This document shows positions 9,009-18,055 of a stretch of DNA of 64,000 bases, piece after piece. Source of the stretch: Caldicellulosiruptor owensensis OL. Lineage in GTDB: Bacteria > Bacillota > Thermoanaerobacteria > Caldicellulosiruptorales > Caldicellulosiruptoraceae. Position 1 is the first letter of the stretch. Each line of letters begins with the position of its first letter. The notes under the pieces are model-generated. The model was not told the DNA's origin. It saw only the letters and a program-made list of their open reading frames with translations, and did no database searches. A program made the translations under genes and the position numbers. The DNA lies in contig NC_014657.1 in assembly GCF_000166335.1 (NCBI RefSeq), positions 612,501-676,500 on the forward strand, written 5' to 3'.

Positions 9009-9775
9009 ATGTCAGAGGGGTAAAAGATTATATAAAGTCAATTCTTTTGAAAATGTGTGCTTTAGAGTCGTATCCGGGTAAGGAAGGGGAATTAAAAGAG
9101 TTTGTTGAGAATGAGCTTTCTGAAATGCTTATCTTTTACGATGATGACGTTAAAAACAATCTCTTTGGTGAAAGAGGAAAAAACCCAAAAGTGCTTCTGA
9201 ATGCGCATTTTGACTCATACGGAGCAGAAAATGTAGGTAAAAACTGGATGTTTGAGGTCGTTTATGATGAAAAAACAGACAAAATAAAAGGAAATGGAGT
9301 ACGTCCGGTAGGTGCTGATGACAGGTGTGGTATTGCCATAATTTTGGCTCTTTTAAGATTTACAGACTATTCGTTCAAATTTCTTTTCACAACTTACTGT
9401 GAAGATGAACACCAGGGTATAAAATTTTTTATAGAAAATCATACCGAATTTTTTAAAGGAGTAAACCTTGTGATTGGCCTTGACAGAAGAGGGTTTGGGG
9501 ATGTTGTGTGTAGCTATGGTGGAAAGGATATATGTTTTAAGAATGAATGTGTTGACAAGGTAATTGAGATAGGAAAATCATTAGGAATTCCTGCAAAGAG
9601 AGAAAAGAGTCCTCATGTTGCTGATATAAGATTTATTGCAGACAGGTTTGGTATAAGCAGTTTTTGTCTTTCAGTTGGATATTATAACCCTCACACAACA
9701 TCTGAGTATGCTGTTTTGGATGAGGTTGTCAAGACATATGAATGGATGTGCAAAATCTTAGAAAGTGTTCAATAG
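9009..9775 (+). CDS. Zinc aminopeptidase-like protein (M20/M28/M42 clan), apparent N-terminal frameshift
   Basis: The long frame (continuous from before 9047 to 9775) encodes a metallopeptidase-like domain with NAHFDSYG (HxD zinc ligand), GADDRCGIA (DDxxG), CEDEHQG (catalytic Glu and zinc-ligand Glu), GLDRRGFGD and a late HTTSEYA histidine. It is short for the family (about 255 aa). The first in-frame start is a TTG at 9047 without an RBS, yet family-like sequence (VKDYIKSILLKMCALES) continues upstream. An ATG at 9009 with AAGAAGG about 11 bases before it would join this frame if the GGGG run at 9017-9020 had one more G; as written it hits TAA at 9021. The gene is either frameshifted at its start, misread there, or uses an unusual start. 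Confidence 0.7.
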
Positions 9776-9798
9776 GCTATTTTATCAACTTTCAAAAG

Positions 9799-9823
9799 GG
9801 ACCTTTTAAAAAGGTCCTTTTTT
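9799..9823 (+). terminator. Terminator after peptidase gene
   Basis: GGACCTT (9799-9805) pairs with AAGGTCC (9811-9817), followed by six T. Confidence 0.85.
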
Positions 9824-9917
9824 GTTATTGTAATTTTTCTTTTGCTCAAGTATAATGTATTAAAATGATAATATTTATGCATTTTCTCTCTTCTTTTAGT
9901 GAAAAAATCATTAAAAA

Positions 9918-9972
9918 AAAGTCGAATAGGTATAAAAAACATGTCGACTTTGATTTTCAGCTATTATACAAT
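9918..9972 (+). promoter_or_regulatory. ilv promoter with overlapping inverted repeat (candidate operator)
   Basis: TCGACT (9944-9949), 17 bases, then TACAAT (9967-9972) forms a plausible promoter. The -35 lies inside the right arm of an inverted repeat AAAGTCGA (9918-9925)/TCGACTTT (9944-9951). Arms spaced 18 bp apart around a -35 box suggest a repressor or activator site. No T-box was recognised in the leader. Confidence 0.45.
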
Positions 9973-10030
9973 AAATAATTAATCTTTTGAACATCTCAAA
10001 AATTCTATACACATAGGGGGAAATGTTTCA

Positions 10031-10912
10031 ATGGAAGAAAAACTAATATACATTGATGGGGAGTTTTACAAGAAATCAGAAGCTAAAATTTCAGTGTTTG
10101 ATCATGGTTTTTTGTATGGAGATGGAGTATTTGAAGGCATAAGAGTTTACAATGGCAAGATTTTCAAATGCAAAGAACATGTGGACAGGCTCTATCAGGC
10201 AGCAAAAGCAATCTATATGGAAATTCCAATCTCAAAAGAAGAAATGATTGAAGCTCTAAAGAAAACTTGCAGGATAAACAATATCAGGGAAGGATATATC
10301 AGACTTGTTGTGTCGCGAGGGGTGGGTGATTTAGGTCTTTCTCCAACAAAGTGTCCAAAACCGACAATTGTAATAATTGCTGATTCAATTGTATTATATC
10401 CACAGGAAATGTATGAAAAAGGGATGAAGGTAATAACTGCATCAACAAGAAGAAATAGTCCTCAGTGTGTAGACCCGCAGATAAAGTCATTAAATTACTT
10501 AAACAATATCTTAGCAAAGATTGAAGCAAACAGAGCCGGAGTTCCTGAAGCTATAATGCTTACACAAGATGGTTATGTGACAGAGTGCACAGGAGACAAC
10601 ATCTTCATTGTCAAGGATGGTGAGCTTATTACACCACCTGTGTATCTTGGCGCTCTGGATGGAATTACAAGAAGAACTGTTATGGCTTTGGCAAAAGATT
10701 TGGGAATACCTGTTTATGAAAAGGTATTTACACTCTACAACCTTTACAATGCTGATGAGTGCTTCTTTACAGGAACTGCAGCAGAGGTTATTGCTGTGAC
10801 TGAAGTTGACGGTAGAAAGATTGGAAATGGAGAGGTTGGACCAATCACGAAGAAACTAATGGAAGAATTCAAAAAACTTACACTTGTTGATGGTGTTGAC
10901 ATATACGAATAA
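10031..10912 (+). CDS. ilvE: Branched-chain amino acid aminotransferase
   Basis: A 293-aa fold-type IV PLP aminotransferase catalysing the last step of Val/Leu/Ile synthesis. FDHGFLYGDGVFEGIRVY is the N-terminal signature, the Schiff-base lysine lies in KSLNYLNNILAK, and EAIMLTQDGYVTECTGDN and GALDGITRRTV are the downstream family motifs. Length is normal. ATG 10031 follows AGGGGGAAATG-type purines. It is first of ilvE-ilvD-ilvB, with 17 bp to ilvD. Confidence 0.95.
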   Translation: MEEKLIYIDGEFYKKSEAKISVFDHGFLYGDGVFEGIRVYNGKIFKCKEHVDRLYQAAKAIYMEIPISKEEMIEALKKTCRINNIREGYIRLVVSRGVGDLGLSPTKCPKPTIVIIADSIVLYPQEMYEKGMKVITASTRRNSPQCVDPQIKSLNYLNNILAKIEANRAGVPEAIMLTQDGYVTECTGDNIFIVKDGELITPPVYLGALDGITRRTVMALAKDLGIPVYEKVFTLYNLYNADECFFTGTAAEVIAVTEVDGRKIGNGEVGPITKKLMEEFKKLTLVDGVDIYE

Positions 10913-10929
10913 GGAGATGAAAGCATAAG

Positions 10930-12588
10930 ATGAGAAGTGATATTGTCAAGAAAGGATTTGAAAAGGCTCCTCAGCGTTCGCTTTTTAAAGCAATGGGATA
11001 TACCGATGAAGAATTAAAACGACCTCTTATTGCTGTTGTTAATTCATGGAATGAAGTTGTCCCCGGGCACATTCATCTTGATAGAATTGCAGAGGCAGTA
11101 AAAGCGGGTATCAGGCTTGCCGGTGCAACTCCAATGGAGTTTAACGTCATTGGTGTGTGTGATGGTATTGCAATGGGTCATATTGGCATGAAATATTCGC
11201 TCATCACAAGAGAACTTATTGCCGACTCAATTGAAGCAATGGCAATGGCACACCAGTTTGACGGTATGGTCTTGATTCCAAACTGTGACAAGATCGTACC
11301 GGGAATGCTTATGGCAGCTGCAAGAGTGAACATTCCAAGTATACTTGTAAGCGGTGGACCTATGCTTGCAGGAAAAGTCGGCGATAAGGTGTGCGACCTG
11401 AATTCTGTATTTGAAGGTGTAGGTGCGTACTCTGCAGGAAAGATTTCTGAAGAGGAGTTGTATGCTTTAGAAGAAAATGCATGTCCTGGCTGTGGTTCAT
11501 GCTCTGGGATGTTTACAGCAAACACGATGAACTGTTTGAGCGAGGCTTTGGGGCTTGCTCTTCCCGGTAATGGTACAATTCCAGCTGTCATGGCAGCACG
11601 AATTCGTCTTGCTAAAATGGCAGGAATGAAGATTGTTGAGCTTGTTGAAAAGGATATAAAACCGTCTGATATTTTGACTTATGAAGCTTTTGAAAATGCC
11701 TTGGCAGTTGATATGGCACTTGGAGGCTCAACAAACACCATATTGCATCTTCCTGCTATTGCGAATGAATTAGGAATAAAACTTAACCTTGATATTATAA
11801 ATGACATAAGTGATAGAACACCAAATCTTTGCAAACTCTCGCCTGCAGGAAACTACCATATCGAGGATTTATACTGGGCAGGCGGTGTTCAGGCTGTTAT
11901 GAATGAACTTTCAAAAAAAGGACTAATTCATTTAGGGCTTTTGACAGTTACAGGGAAAACTGTAGGTGAGAATGTTAAAGATGCTGCTGTCAAAGACTAC
12001 AACGTGATTCGACCAATTGACAATCCATATTCTGAGACGGGTGGACTTGTCATTGTTAGAGGGAATCTTGCACCGGATGGTGCTGTTGTCAAAAAAAGTG
12101 CTGTGCCACCAAAGTTATTGAGGCACAGAGGACCTGCGCGCGTGTTTGAGAGCGGTGAAGAGGTGTTTGAGGCAATCTTGAAAGGGAAGATTCAAAAAGG
12201 TGATGTTATTGTCATAAGGTATGAGGGTCCGAAAGGAGGACCTGGTATGAGAGAAATGCTATCTCCGACATCGGCACTGGCAGGAGTTGGGCTAATTGAA
12301 GATGTTGCGCTGATAACCGATGGAAGGTTTTCCGGTGCAACAAGAGGTGCATGTTTTGGTCATGTATCGCCGGAGGCAGCAGAAAGGGGACCAATTGCAG
12401 TGGTTCAAGATGGGGATATGATTTCAATTGACATAGAAAACAAAACTCTTACGTTAGAGGTGCCTGAAGAGGAGATCAAAAAAAGACTTGAAAGTCTTGG
12501 GCCATTTGAGCCAAAGGTAAAAAAAGGGTATCTTTACAGATACTCAAAGCTTGTCAGATCTGCTTCTACCGGTGCTATACTTGAATAA
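10930..12588 (+). CDS. ilvD: Dihydroxy-acid dehydratase
   Basis: A 552-aa iron-sulfur dehydratase that makes 2-oxoisovalerate and its ethyl homologue. Cluster and Mg ligands are visible in [12 protein letters not shown] and [18 protein letters not shown]. Substrate-site and C-terminal motifs are [24 protein letters not shown] and [11 protein letters not shown]. Length is typical. The AAGGAG ribosome-binding site lies about 13 bases from ATG 10930. It is cotranscribed with ilvE and ilvB. Confidence 0.97.
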   Translation: MRSDIVKKGFEKAPQRSLFKAMGYTDEELKRPLIAVVNSWNEVVPGHIHLDRIAEAVKAGIRLAGATPMEFNVIGVCDGIAMGHIGMKYSLITRELIADSIEAMAMAHQFDGMVLIPNCDKIVPGMLMAAARVNIPSILVSGGPMLAGKVGDKVCDLNSVFEGVGAYSAGKISEEELYALEENACPGCGSCSGMFTANTMNCLSEALGLALPGNGTIPAVMAARIRLAKMAGMKIVELVEKDIKPSDILTYEAFENALAVDMALGGSTNTILHLPAIANELGIKLNLDIINDISDRTPNLCKLSPAGNYHIEDLYWAGGVQAVMNELSKKGLIHLGLLTVTGKTVGENVKDAAVKDYNVIRPIDNPYSETGGLVIVRGNLAPDGAVVKKSAVPPKLLRHRGPARVFESGEEVFEAILKGKIQKGDVIVIRYEGPKGGPGMREMLSPTSALAGVGLIEDVALITDGRFSGATRGACFGHVSPEAAERGPIAVVQDGDMISIDIENKTLTLEVPEEEIKKRLESLGPFEPKVKKGYLYRYSKLVRSASTGAILE

Positions 12589-12615
12589 AAAATCTTATTT
12601 GGGGGTTGTTGGGTT

Positions 12616-14274
12616 TTGAAATTAACAGGAGCTGAAATTATAATCGAATGTTTAAAAGAACAGGGAGTAAATGTCATCTTTGGGTATCCGGGCGGGGCTG
12701 CTCTGAATATTTATGATGCTCTTTACAAACATCAGAAGGAAATAAAACATTATCTAACATCGCATGAACAGCACGCATCTCACGCTGCAGATGGATATTC
12801 AAGAGCATCCGGCAAGGTTGGTGTGGTTTTTACTACCTCAGGACCTGGTGCAACAAACATTGTGACAGGTATTGCAACAGCGTACATGGACTCTGTGCCG
12901 GTTGTAGCAATTACTGGTCAGGTGCCAACTAATTTGCTTGGTAAAGATTCTTTCCAAGAGGTCGATATTACAGGTATTACTATGCCAATTACAAAGCACA
13001 ATTTCATTGTCAAGGATGTCAATACACTTGCAGATACCATCAGACGTGCATTTGAGATCGCGCAAAGTGGAAGACCGGGACCTGTTTTGGTTGATGTGTG
13101 CAAGGATGTAACAGCAGCATATGCTGAATATGAAAAAAAAGAGCCGAAGAAAATCAAGAAAAAAGTTTTTGCAACACAAGAGGAGATTGAAAAGGCAATT
13201 GAGCTTATAAATTCAAGTCAAAGACCTTTTATCTGCTCAGGTGGCGGTGTTATTTCATCAGAAGCATCTGAAGAGCTTGTTGAATTTGTGGAAAAAATAA
13301 ACGCACCTGTTGCAACAACCCTTATGGGTGTTGGAGGTTTTCCGTCAACGCATCCGAACTATACAGGACTTGTTGGGATGCACGGTACACGTGCTTCTAA
13401 CTATGCAGTGTCACACTGCGACCTTTTGATTGCTGTTGGTGCGAGGTTTTCAGATAGGGTAATCAGCAAGGTTGACAGATTTGCACCAAATGCAAAGATT
13501 ATTCACATTGATATTGACCCGGCTGAGATTGACAAAAACGTCAGTACAGATATTGCGCTTATTGGCGATGTAAAACAGATATTAAAAATCTTGGTTGAGA
13601 ATATACAGAAGAAGACTAACACAGACTGGATAGAGATGATTTACGAATGGAAGAAAAATTATCCTTTGAGCTATCCTCAGGATGGCAAGCTTCATCCCCA
13701 GTATGTTGTTGAGAGAATTTCTGCTCTTACAAACAACGATGCAATAATCACAACAGAGGTTGGACAAAACCAGATTTGGGCAGCACAGTTTTACAAATAC
13801 CAAAGACCAAGACAGTTTATTTCCTCTGGCGGGCTTGGCACCATGGGCTATGGCTTTGGCGCAGCAATTGGAGCAAAGATAGCAAGGCCGGACAAAGTAG
13901 TAATTGACATTGCAGGTGATGGCAGCTTTAGAATGAACTGTGGCGAGCTTGCAACAGCTGTGCACTATAATATACCTGTAATAGTTGCACTGCTTAACAA
14001 TGGCGTTTTAGGGATGGTTCGCCAGTGGCAGGACCTTTTCTATGGCAAGAGATTTTCACAGACAACCTTAGACAGGCCGCCAGATTTTGTAAAACTTGCA
14101 GATGCATACGGTGCACTTGGTATAAGGGTAACCTCACCTGATGAGGTGGATAGCGCTATTTTGAAAGCTCTTGAGTCTGGAAGACCAACTGTGATTGACT
14201 TTGTAATTGACAAGGACGAAAAAGCACTGCCAATTGTTCCACCCGGTGCGCCAATTGATGAGATTATTGATTAG
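12616..14274 (+). CDS. ilvB: Acetolactate synthase, large catalytic subunit
   Basis: A 552-aa TPP/FAD enzyme forming acetolactate or acetohydroxybutyrate. Motifs are the N-terminal GYPGGAALNIYDAL, the activating glutamate in TSHEQHASHAADGY, the TPP-binding GDGSFRMNCGELATAV...NN and the C-terminal PPGAPIDEII. It starts with TTG 12616, since the family begins right at LTGAEIIIECL. No ilvN regulatory subunit gene follows; the next 350 bases have none and the next gene is on the other strand. The small subunit must be elsewhere, or the enzyme works without it. Confidence 0.95.
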   Translation: MKLTGAEIIIECLKEQGVNVIFGYPGGAALNIYDALYKHQKEIKHYLTSHEQHASHAADGYSRASGKVGVVFTTSGPGATNIVTGIATAYMDSVPVVAITGQVPTNLLGKDSFQEVDITGITMPITKHNFIVKDVNTLADTIRRAFEIAQSGRPGPVLVDVCKDVTAAYAEYEKKEPKKIKKKVFATQEEIEKAIELINSSQRPFICSGGGVISSEASEELVEFVEKINAPVATTLMGVGGFPSTHPNYTGLVGMHGTRASNYAVSHCDLLIAVGARFSDRVISKVDRFAPNAKIIHIDIDPAEIDKNVSTDIALIGDVKQILKILVENIQKKTNTDWIEMIYEWKKNYPLSYPQDGKLHPQYVVERISALTNNDAIITTEVGQNQIWAAQFYKYQRPRQFISSGGLGTMGYGFGAAIGAKIARPDKVVIDIAGDGSFRMNCGELATAVHYNIPVIVALLNNGVLGMVRQWQDLFYGKRFSQTTLDRPPDFVKLADAYGALGIRVTSPDEVDSAILKALESGRPTVIDFVIDKDEKALPIVPPGAPIDEIID

Positions 14275-14585
14275 AAAAGACCAATAAATGGAGTATGATT
14301 TTTTACAGCATTTTTTGTATTAATTATTATAGCGCAGAAATATATCAAAAAATAATAAGGTAGGAGAAGAATAGTAGAATATTATATTACCGGTATTTTT
14401 TATCTTTTTGATTTTAGGAATTATAGATTTATTTAACTTAAAAAGAGTACCTTTAATGAGATAGCAATATTTTTATTTGTTTTGCATTTATTGTATTTAA
14501 TCACAACAATAACATACAAATACAAAAAGAATAAATACATTGAAAGGTAAAGTTAAAAAATCAAGTTAAAAATAAAAATAAGAAT
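14275..14585. other. AT-rich intergenic stretch with possible small membrane-protein remnant
   Basis: No intact gene. Two + strand frames overlap as if split by one base. One reads LPVFFIFLILGIIDLFNLKRVPL (about 14391-14459). The other continues NEIAIFLFVLHLLYLITTITY (from about 14456) to a stop near 14550. Joined, they would make a two-helix hydrophobic protein of about 55 residues. AGGAGAAG at 14363 could have been its RBS. It has no usable start codon now, so it is probably decayed. The reading is tentative. Confidence 0.3.
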
Positions 14586-14589
14586 AAAA

Positions 14590-14625
14590 GGGGCTTTTCA
14601 CAAAAATTTTGAAGAGCCCCTTTTT
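14590..14625. terminator. Convergent bidirectional terminator (ilv operon / GH130 gene)
   Basis: GGGGCTTTTC (14590-14599) pairs with GAAGAGCCCC (14611-14620). A-run upstream and T-run downstream allow function in both directions. Confidence 0.85.
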
Positions 14626-15574
14626 ATTTCACCTGCAAATCCCCTTCAATCAATATAGACAAAATCTGGTCAATCTTAGCAAAAGCAAGAGCAATGCAAG
14701 AGTCTGCAGCTCCATAGTAAAGATAGATTTGGTTATCTTCTACAATTGCTCCACAGGTGAATACCACATTGTTGACATCTCCAATTCGTTCATATACTTC
14801 CTGAGGTGATAGTAGCCACTCTGGACATCTTTTCTTGACCTTTGCTGGATTTTCTAAGTCCAAAAGCGCAGCACCAAGCCTGTAAATTGGTCCTGAAGGC
14901 ATCATCTTAACACCATGATAGATAATGAGCCAGCCTTCAGGTGTTTTTATTGGCACAGCTCCCGCACCAACCTTAAAGCCGTCCCACCAAGGTCCTCCTT
15001 TTTCAACAAGCACAACCTCATGGTTTCCCCAGTGAATTAAATCTGACGAATATGCAATCCAGATATGTTCGATGTCCCCTGCAACAGGTCTGTGAAGCAT
15101 GGCGTACCTACCATTAATTTTTTCAGGGAACAAAACTGCATCTTTGTTGTTGGGAGGATAAATTAGTCCCATTTTTTCAACTTTTTTAAAGTTCTTTGTT
15201 CTTGCAAGTGCAACCGCAGGACCATAACGAGAGTATGCAGTATAGGTTATATAATAGTAATCATCTTCAGGAATATAGGTTATTCGTGGGTCTTCGCAGC
15301 CAAACTCTTCGTATATGAACACTGTAGGTTGGGGATAAATCAGGGGTGATTTTTCAATCTTCCAGTTAGTTTTACCATCGCTACTGCGTGCCACAGTTAA
15401 ATGTGATTTTCCCTGTCTGTCTTCAACTCTCAAAAGCAGTAAGTACTCATTTTTATACTTTATAGCACCTGCGTTGAAGACAGCGTTTGCTGAATATGGT
15501 ATATCATATACTGTGATTATTGGATTTCCACTGTAGCGTGTGAATATATCCTTTTTTGCAAAGACCTTTTTCAT
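14624..15574 (-). CDS. Glycoside hydrolase family 130 protein (beta-mannoside phosphorylase-like)
   Basis: A 316-aa five-bladed propeller enzyme of GH130. Typical features are the N-terminal RYSGNPII, NAVFNAGAIKY, LLLRVEDRQGKSHLTVARS, the GCEDPRITYI motif carrying the catalytic aspartate region, LHRP, IYHGV and a late YYGAADSCIALA. Members phosphorolyse beta-1,4 or beta-1,2 mannosides (including mannosyl-glucose), releasing mannose 1-phosphate in the cytoplasm; no signal peptide is present here. The exact linkage cannot be told from sequence. GGGGATTTT precedes the ATG. It is single-cistron, ending at a convergent terminator. Confidence 0.88.
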   Translation of the reverse strand: MKKVFAKKDIFTRYSGNPIITVYDIPYSANAVFNAGAIKYKNEYLLLLRVEDRQGKSHLTVARSSDGKTNWKIEKSPLIYPQPTVFIYEEFGCEDPRITYIPEDDYYYITYTAYSRYGPAVALARTKNFKKVEKMGLIYPPNNKDAVLFPEKINGRYAMLHRPVAGDIEHIWIAYSSDLIHWGNHEVVLVEKGGPWWDGFKVGAGAVPIKTPEGWLIIYHGVKMMPSGPIYRLGAALLDLENPAKVKKRCPEWLLSPQEVYERIGDVNNVVFTCGAIVEDNQIYLYYGAADSCIALAFAKIDQILSILIEGDLQVK

Positions 15575-15724
15575 ATTAAAATCCCCTCACAAATAAATTA
15601 TCTATACATTGAAATATACCACATTTGATATTGAATAATTACAAAAAAATTATGTAAAATATCTTTGGAAATCTGTCAAGGGAGTCAAACAGGTTTTTAA
15701 GAAAAAAGAGGTGAAAAAGATAAA

Positions 15725-16141
15725 ATGAGAACATACAGAAAAGAGCTGTGGTTTGAAATACCAACAAGAAGGGCATTTGTAAATATCACAGACACTCTTC
15801 AAAAGTGTGTTGATGAAAGTGGTATAAAAGAAGGGCTTTTACTTTGCAATGCCATGCACATAACTGCAAGTGTATTTATTAACGACGATGAGCCAGGTCT
15901 TCACAAAGATTTTGAAATCTGGCTTGAAAAGCTTGCACCTGAAAAACCTTATTCTCAGTACCACCACAACGTCGGTGAAGACAATGCAGATGCCCACCTT
16001 AAAAGAACTATCATGGGAAGAGAAGTTGTAATTGCTATTACTAATGGCAAGCTTGACTTGGGACCGTGGGAACAGGTGTTTTATGGTGAATTTGATGGCA
16101 AACGAAAAAAGAGAGTGCTTGTGAAGATTATAGGGGAGTGA
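15725..16141 (+). CDS. YjbQ/UPF0047 family protein
   Basis: A 138-aa member of the YjbQ (UPF0047) family, some members of which have weak thiamine phosphate synthase activity. Signature segments are the metal-ligand-rich [39 protein letters not shown] and the C-terminal [20 protein letters not shown]. The AGAGGTG RBS precedes ATG 15725. Full length. ISLre2-like copy 1 lies 58 bp downstream. True cellular role uncertain. Confidence 0.9.
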   Translation: MRTYRKELWFEIPTRRAFVNITDTLQKCVDESGIKEGLLLCNAMHITASVFINDDEPGLHKDFEIWLEKLAPEKPYSQYHHNVGEDNADAHLKRTIMGREVVIAITNGKLDLGPWEQVFYGEFDGKRKKRVLVKIIGE

Positions 16142-16190
16142 GAGATTTTAAAATTGCAGAGATTGATAAGAGATTAAAAAAGTATCAAAT

Positions 16191-16199
16191 GTAATAGCA
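16191..16199 (+). repeat. Target-site duplication, left of IS copy 1
   Basis: GTAATAGCA occurs here and again at 17814-17822, immediately outside the element ends. A 9-bp duplication fits the ISLre2 family. Confidence 0.9.
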
Positions 16200-16238
16200 C
16201 TTAGTGTAAAATATTTATAGGACTTGAGATGGAAAAAA

Positions 16239-16337
16239 TGCTCCCTCCTCTTGGGAAAAATGAGAGAATGATATAAAATAATGAGCAAAAAAAAGAAGAA
16301 GAAAACTGAAAGGAAAAACAAACCAAAGGAGGGAGCA
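16239..16337 (+). promoter_or_regulatory. Transposase RBS-sequestering repeat with internal promoter
   Basis: TGCTCCCTCCT (16239-16249) is an 11-bp perfect complement of AGGAGGGAGCA (16327-16337), which is the transposase Shine-Dalgarno. Between them lies a likely transposase promoter: TTGGGA (16251-16256), 17 bases, TAAAAT (16274-16279). Its transcript would start after the left arm. Only transcripts entering from outside carry both arms and would hide the RBS, a known way for insertion sequences to avoid activation by read-through. Confidence 0.65.
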
Positions 16338-16339
16338 AA

Positions 16340-17780
16340 ATGTTTGATAATATTATAACAAAAATAGAGGAACTTTTAAATAGATTTGGAGAAGGGATAG
16401 TGGAGATATTAAGAGGTGAGAAAGATATAGCGATGTATTCAATGGAATTGAAGGAGAAGATGGATGAGATAGGGAAGGAGATGATAAAAGAGGCATGCGG
16501 GCTTGTAGATGAGATTGTAAGGAATGAAAAGAAGAGGAAGGCAAGGTATGAGGTTGTAAGGAAAGATAAGAGGAGCATAAAGACAATATTTGGAGATGTG
16601 GAATATATAAGGACGTACTACAAGAATAAAGAAGAGGGAGGGTATGTGTATTTAGCAGATGAAATTTTGGGGATAGAGAAATACCAAAGAATAGACAAAG
16701 CAGTCAAAGCAGCAATAGTTGAGAAAGTAGTGGAAATATCATATGAAAAAGCAGCCAAAGAAGTATTAGGAGAAGAGAAAATGACAAGACAAAGTGTAAT
16801 GAATATTTTGAGGAGGATAGAGGCAGCTCAGTTAGATAGAATCGAGCATAATAAAAAAGGAGTTGCAGGCAGTAAAAAAAGTGGTAAAAGAACTTTATAT
16901 AGAGGCAGATGAAGATCATATTTCGTTACAAAACGGAGAAGGGAAGATAGCGAAGCTTGCGTACATAAATGAGGGATATAAAGAAGAGAAAGGGATTGTC
17001 AAAAGAAAGGAATTAAAAGGGGTGCATTATTTTAGCAGTATTAAAGAGAGACCAGAAGATTTTTGGTCAAAAGTAAGTGAATATATAGAGGAGCACTATG
17101 AAACGGAGAAGATAGAGAAGATATATTTGTTAGGGGATGGAGCGGCATGGATAAAGGAAGGGCTTGAATGGATAGTGGGTGCAGAATTTGTATTAGACAG
17201 GTTTCATCTAATGAGAGAGGTAATCAAAATAAGCGGTGGAGATAAGAATATTTTTGCTGGGATAGTAGAAGCATTGAGGGATAAGGATAGAGAGAAGTTT
17301 GAGGGATTGGTAGCTAAAGCGATGGAAAAGGCTGGAGAGGACAAAAGAGCGTTGAAGAGGATAAATGAAAGTAGGAGATATATAGCCAATCATTGGGATA
17401 ATATAGTATTAGAGTTAGATAATAGGATTATAAAAGGATGTAGTGCAGAAGGGCATGTAAGCCACGTATTAGCAGATAGGATGAGTTCAAGACCAAGAGG
17501 ATGGAGCGAACAAGGAGCAGAAGTGATGGTAAAGTTATTGAGCTTGAAGTATAATGGTGTAAACTTGAAAGAAGCATATTTAAAAGAGATTTGTGGCAAG
17601 GAAGAGAAAGAAGAAAAAATATTGAAAGAAATTGTGAGAAAAAATGTTAAGAAGATAAGGAAACAGATTGAGGAGACGAGGAATAATGTGCCAATTTTAG
17701 CAAGAGGAAAAGTTGATTTGACGTTTAGAGTACTGAAAGGCCTAAGTACTGGAGATTTCTTAAATGCAGTCGTATTTTAA
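16340..17780 (+). pseudogene. ISLre2/UPF0236 transposase, frameshifted
   Basis: The N-terminal frame (from ATG 16340) runs MFDNIITKIEELL... to residue about 180. The C-terminal frame (VVKELYIEADEDHISLQ... to LNAVVF) runs to 17780. Around 16874-16880 the sequence has seven A; copy 2 has six and reads straight through. Restoring six would give one protein of about 475 aa with the UPF0236/ISLre2 transposase features (ADEDHI, LGDGAAWIKEG, EFVLDRFHLMREV, AEGHVSHVLADRMSSRPRGWS). The frameshift may be decay, a read error or programmed slippage. Confidence 0.88.
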
Positions 17781-17813
17781 TAAAAAATTTCCCTACAAAC
17801 TCTTGACACTATC

Positions 17814-17822
17814 GTAATAGCA
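17814..17822 (+). repeat. Target-site duplication, right of IS copy 1
   Basis: Second copy of GTAATAGCA; see 16191-16199. Confidence 0.9.
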
Positions 17823-17829
17823 TTTCCGG

Positions 17830-17858
17830 TTGACAATACTCTTTTGTTTTGTTAATAT
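17830..17858 (+). promoter_or_regulatory. metK promoter
   Basis: Perfect TTGACA (17830-17835), 17-base spacer, TAATAT (17853-17858). It starts about 8 bp after the IS copy 1 target duplication and leads into the SAM riboswitch. Confidence 0.8.
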
Positions 17859-17903
17859 TAATGAGGCAAATTTAAAAAATTGAATATGGTGAATATGATA
17901 AGG

Positions 17904-18034
17904 TTATCCTTATCAAGAGAGGTGGAGGGAAAAAGGCCCGATGAAACCCGGCAACCAGCAAAGCTTTTGGCTTTGCAATGGTGCCAACTCCGTCAGAAAG
18001 CAAAATATCTTAGCTTTCTGAGAGATGAGGATAA
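17904..18034 (+). ncRNA. SAM-I (S-box) riboswitch
   Basis: The conserved S-box core is present: CTTATCAAGAGAGGTGGAGGG, GGCCCGATGAAACCCGGCAACC, a variable AAAGCTTTTGGCTTTG hairpin, GGTGCCAACTCC and GAGAGATGAGGATAA. P1 pairs TTATCCTTATC (17904-17914) with GATGAGGATAA (about 18024-18034). It senses S-adenosylmethionine and regulates the SAM synthetase gene directly downstream, a classic arrangement. Confidence 0.97.
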
Positions 18035-18055
18035 AACTTTTGCAAAAAAAGTTTT

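Larger units (their letters stand above)
16200..17813 (+). mobile_element. ISLre2-like insertion sequence, copy 1
   Basis: A 1614-bp element. Its ends are imperfect inverted repeats: left CTTAGTGTAAAATATTTATAGG, right (reverse complement) GATAGTGTCAAGAGTTTGTAGG. The 9-bp GTAATAGCA flanks both ends. It carries one UPF0236-type transposase gene, broken by a frameshift. It is nearly identical to copy 2 (45542-47154, opposite strand), so at least one transposition is recent. Its right end lies only 16 bp before the -35 box of the metK promoter. Confidence 0.93.

Noticed and set aside
9830..10030. T-box or attenuator before ilvE
   Set aside because: No T-box consensus (such as the AGGGTGG-type loop), no leader hairpin with T-run; only a promoter with palindrome.
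16863..16912. Separate small genes in the IS copy 1 frames
   Set aside because: The two frames are one transposase interrupted by a one-base change; copy 2 reads through the same point.
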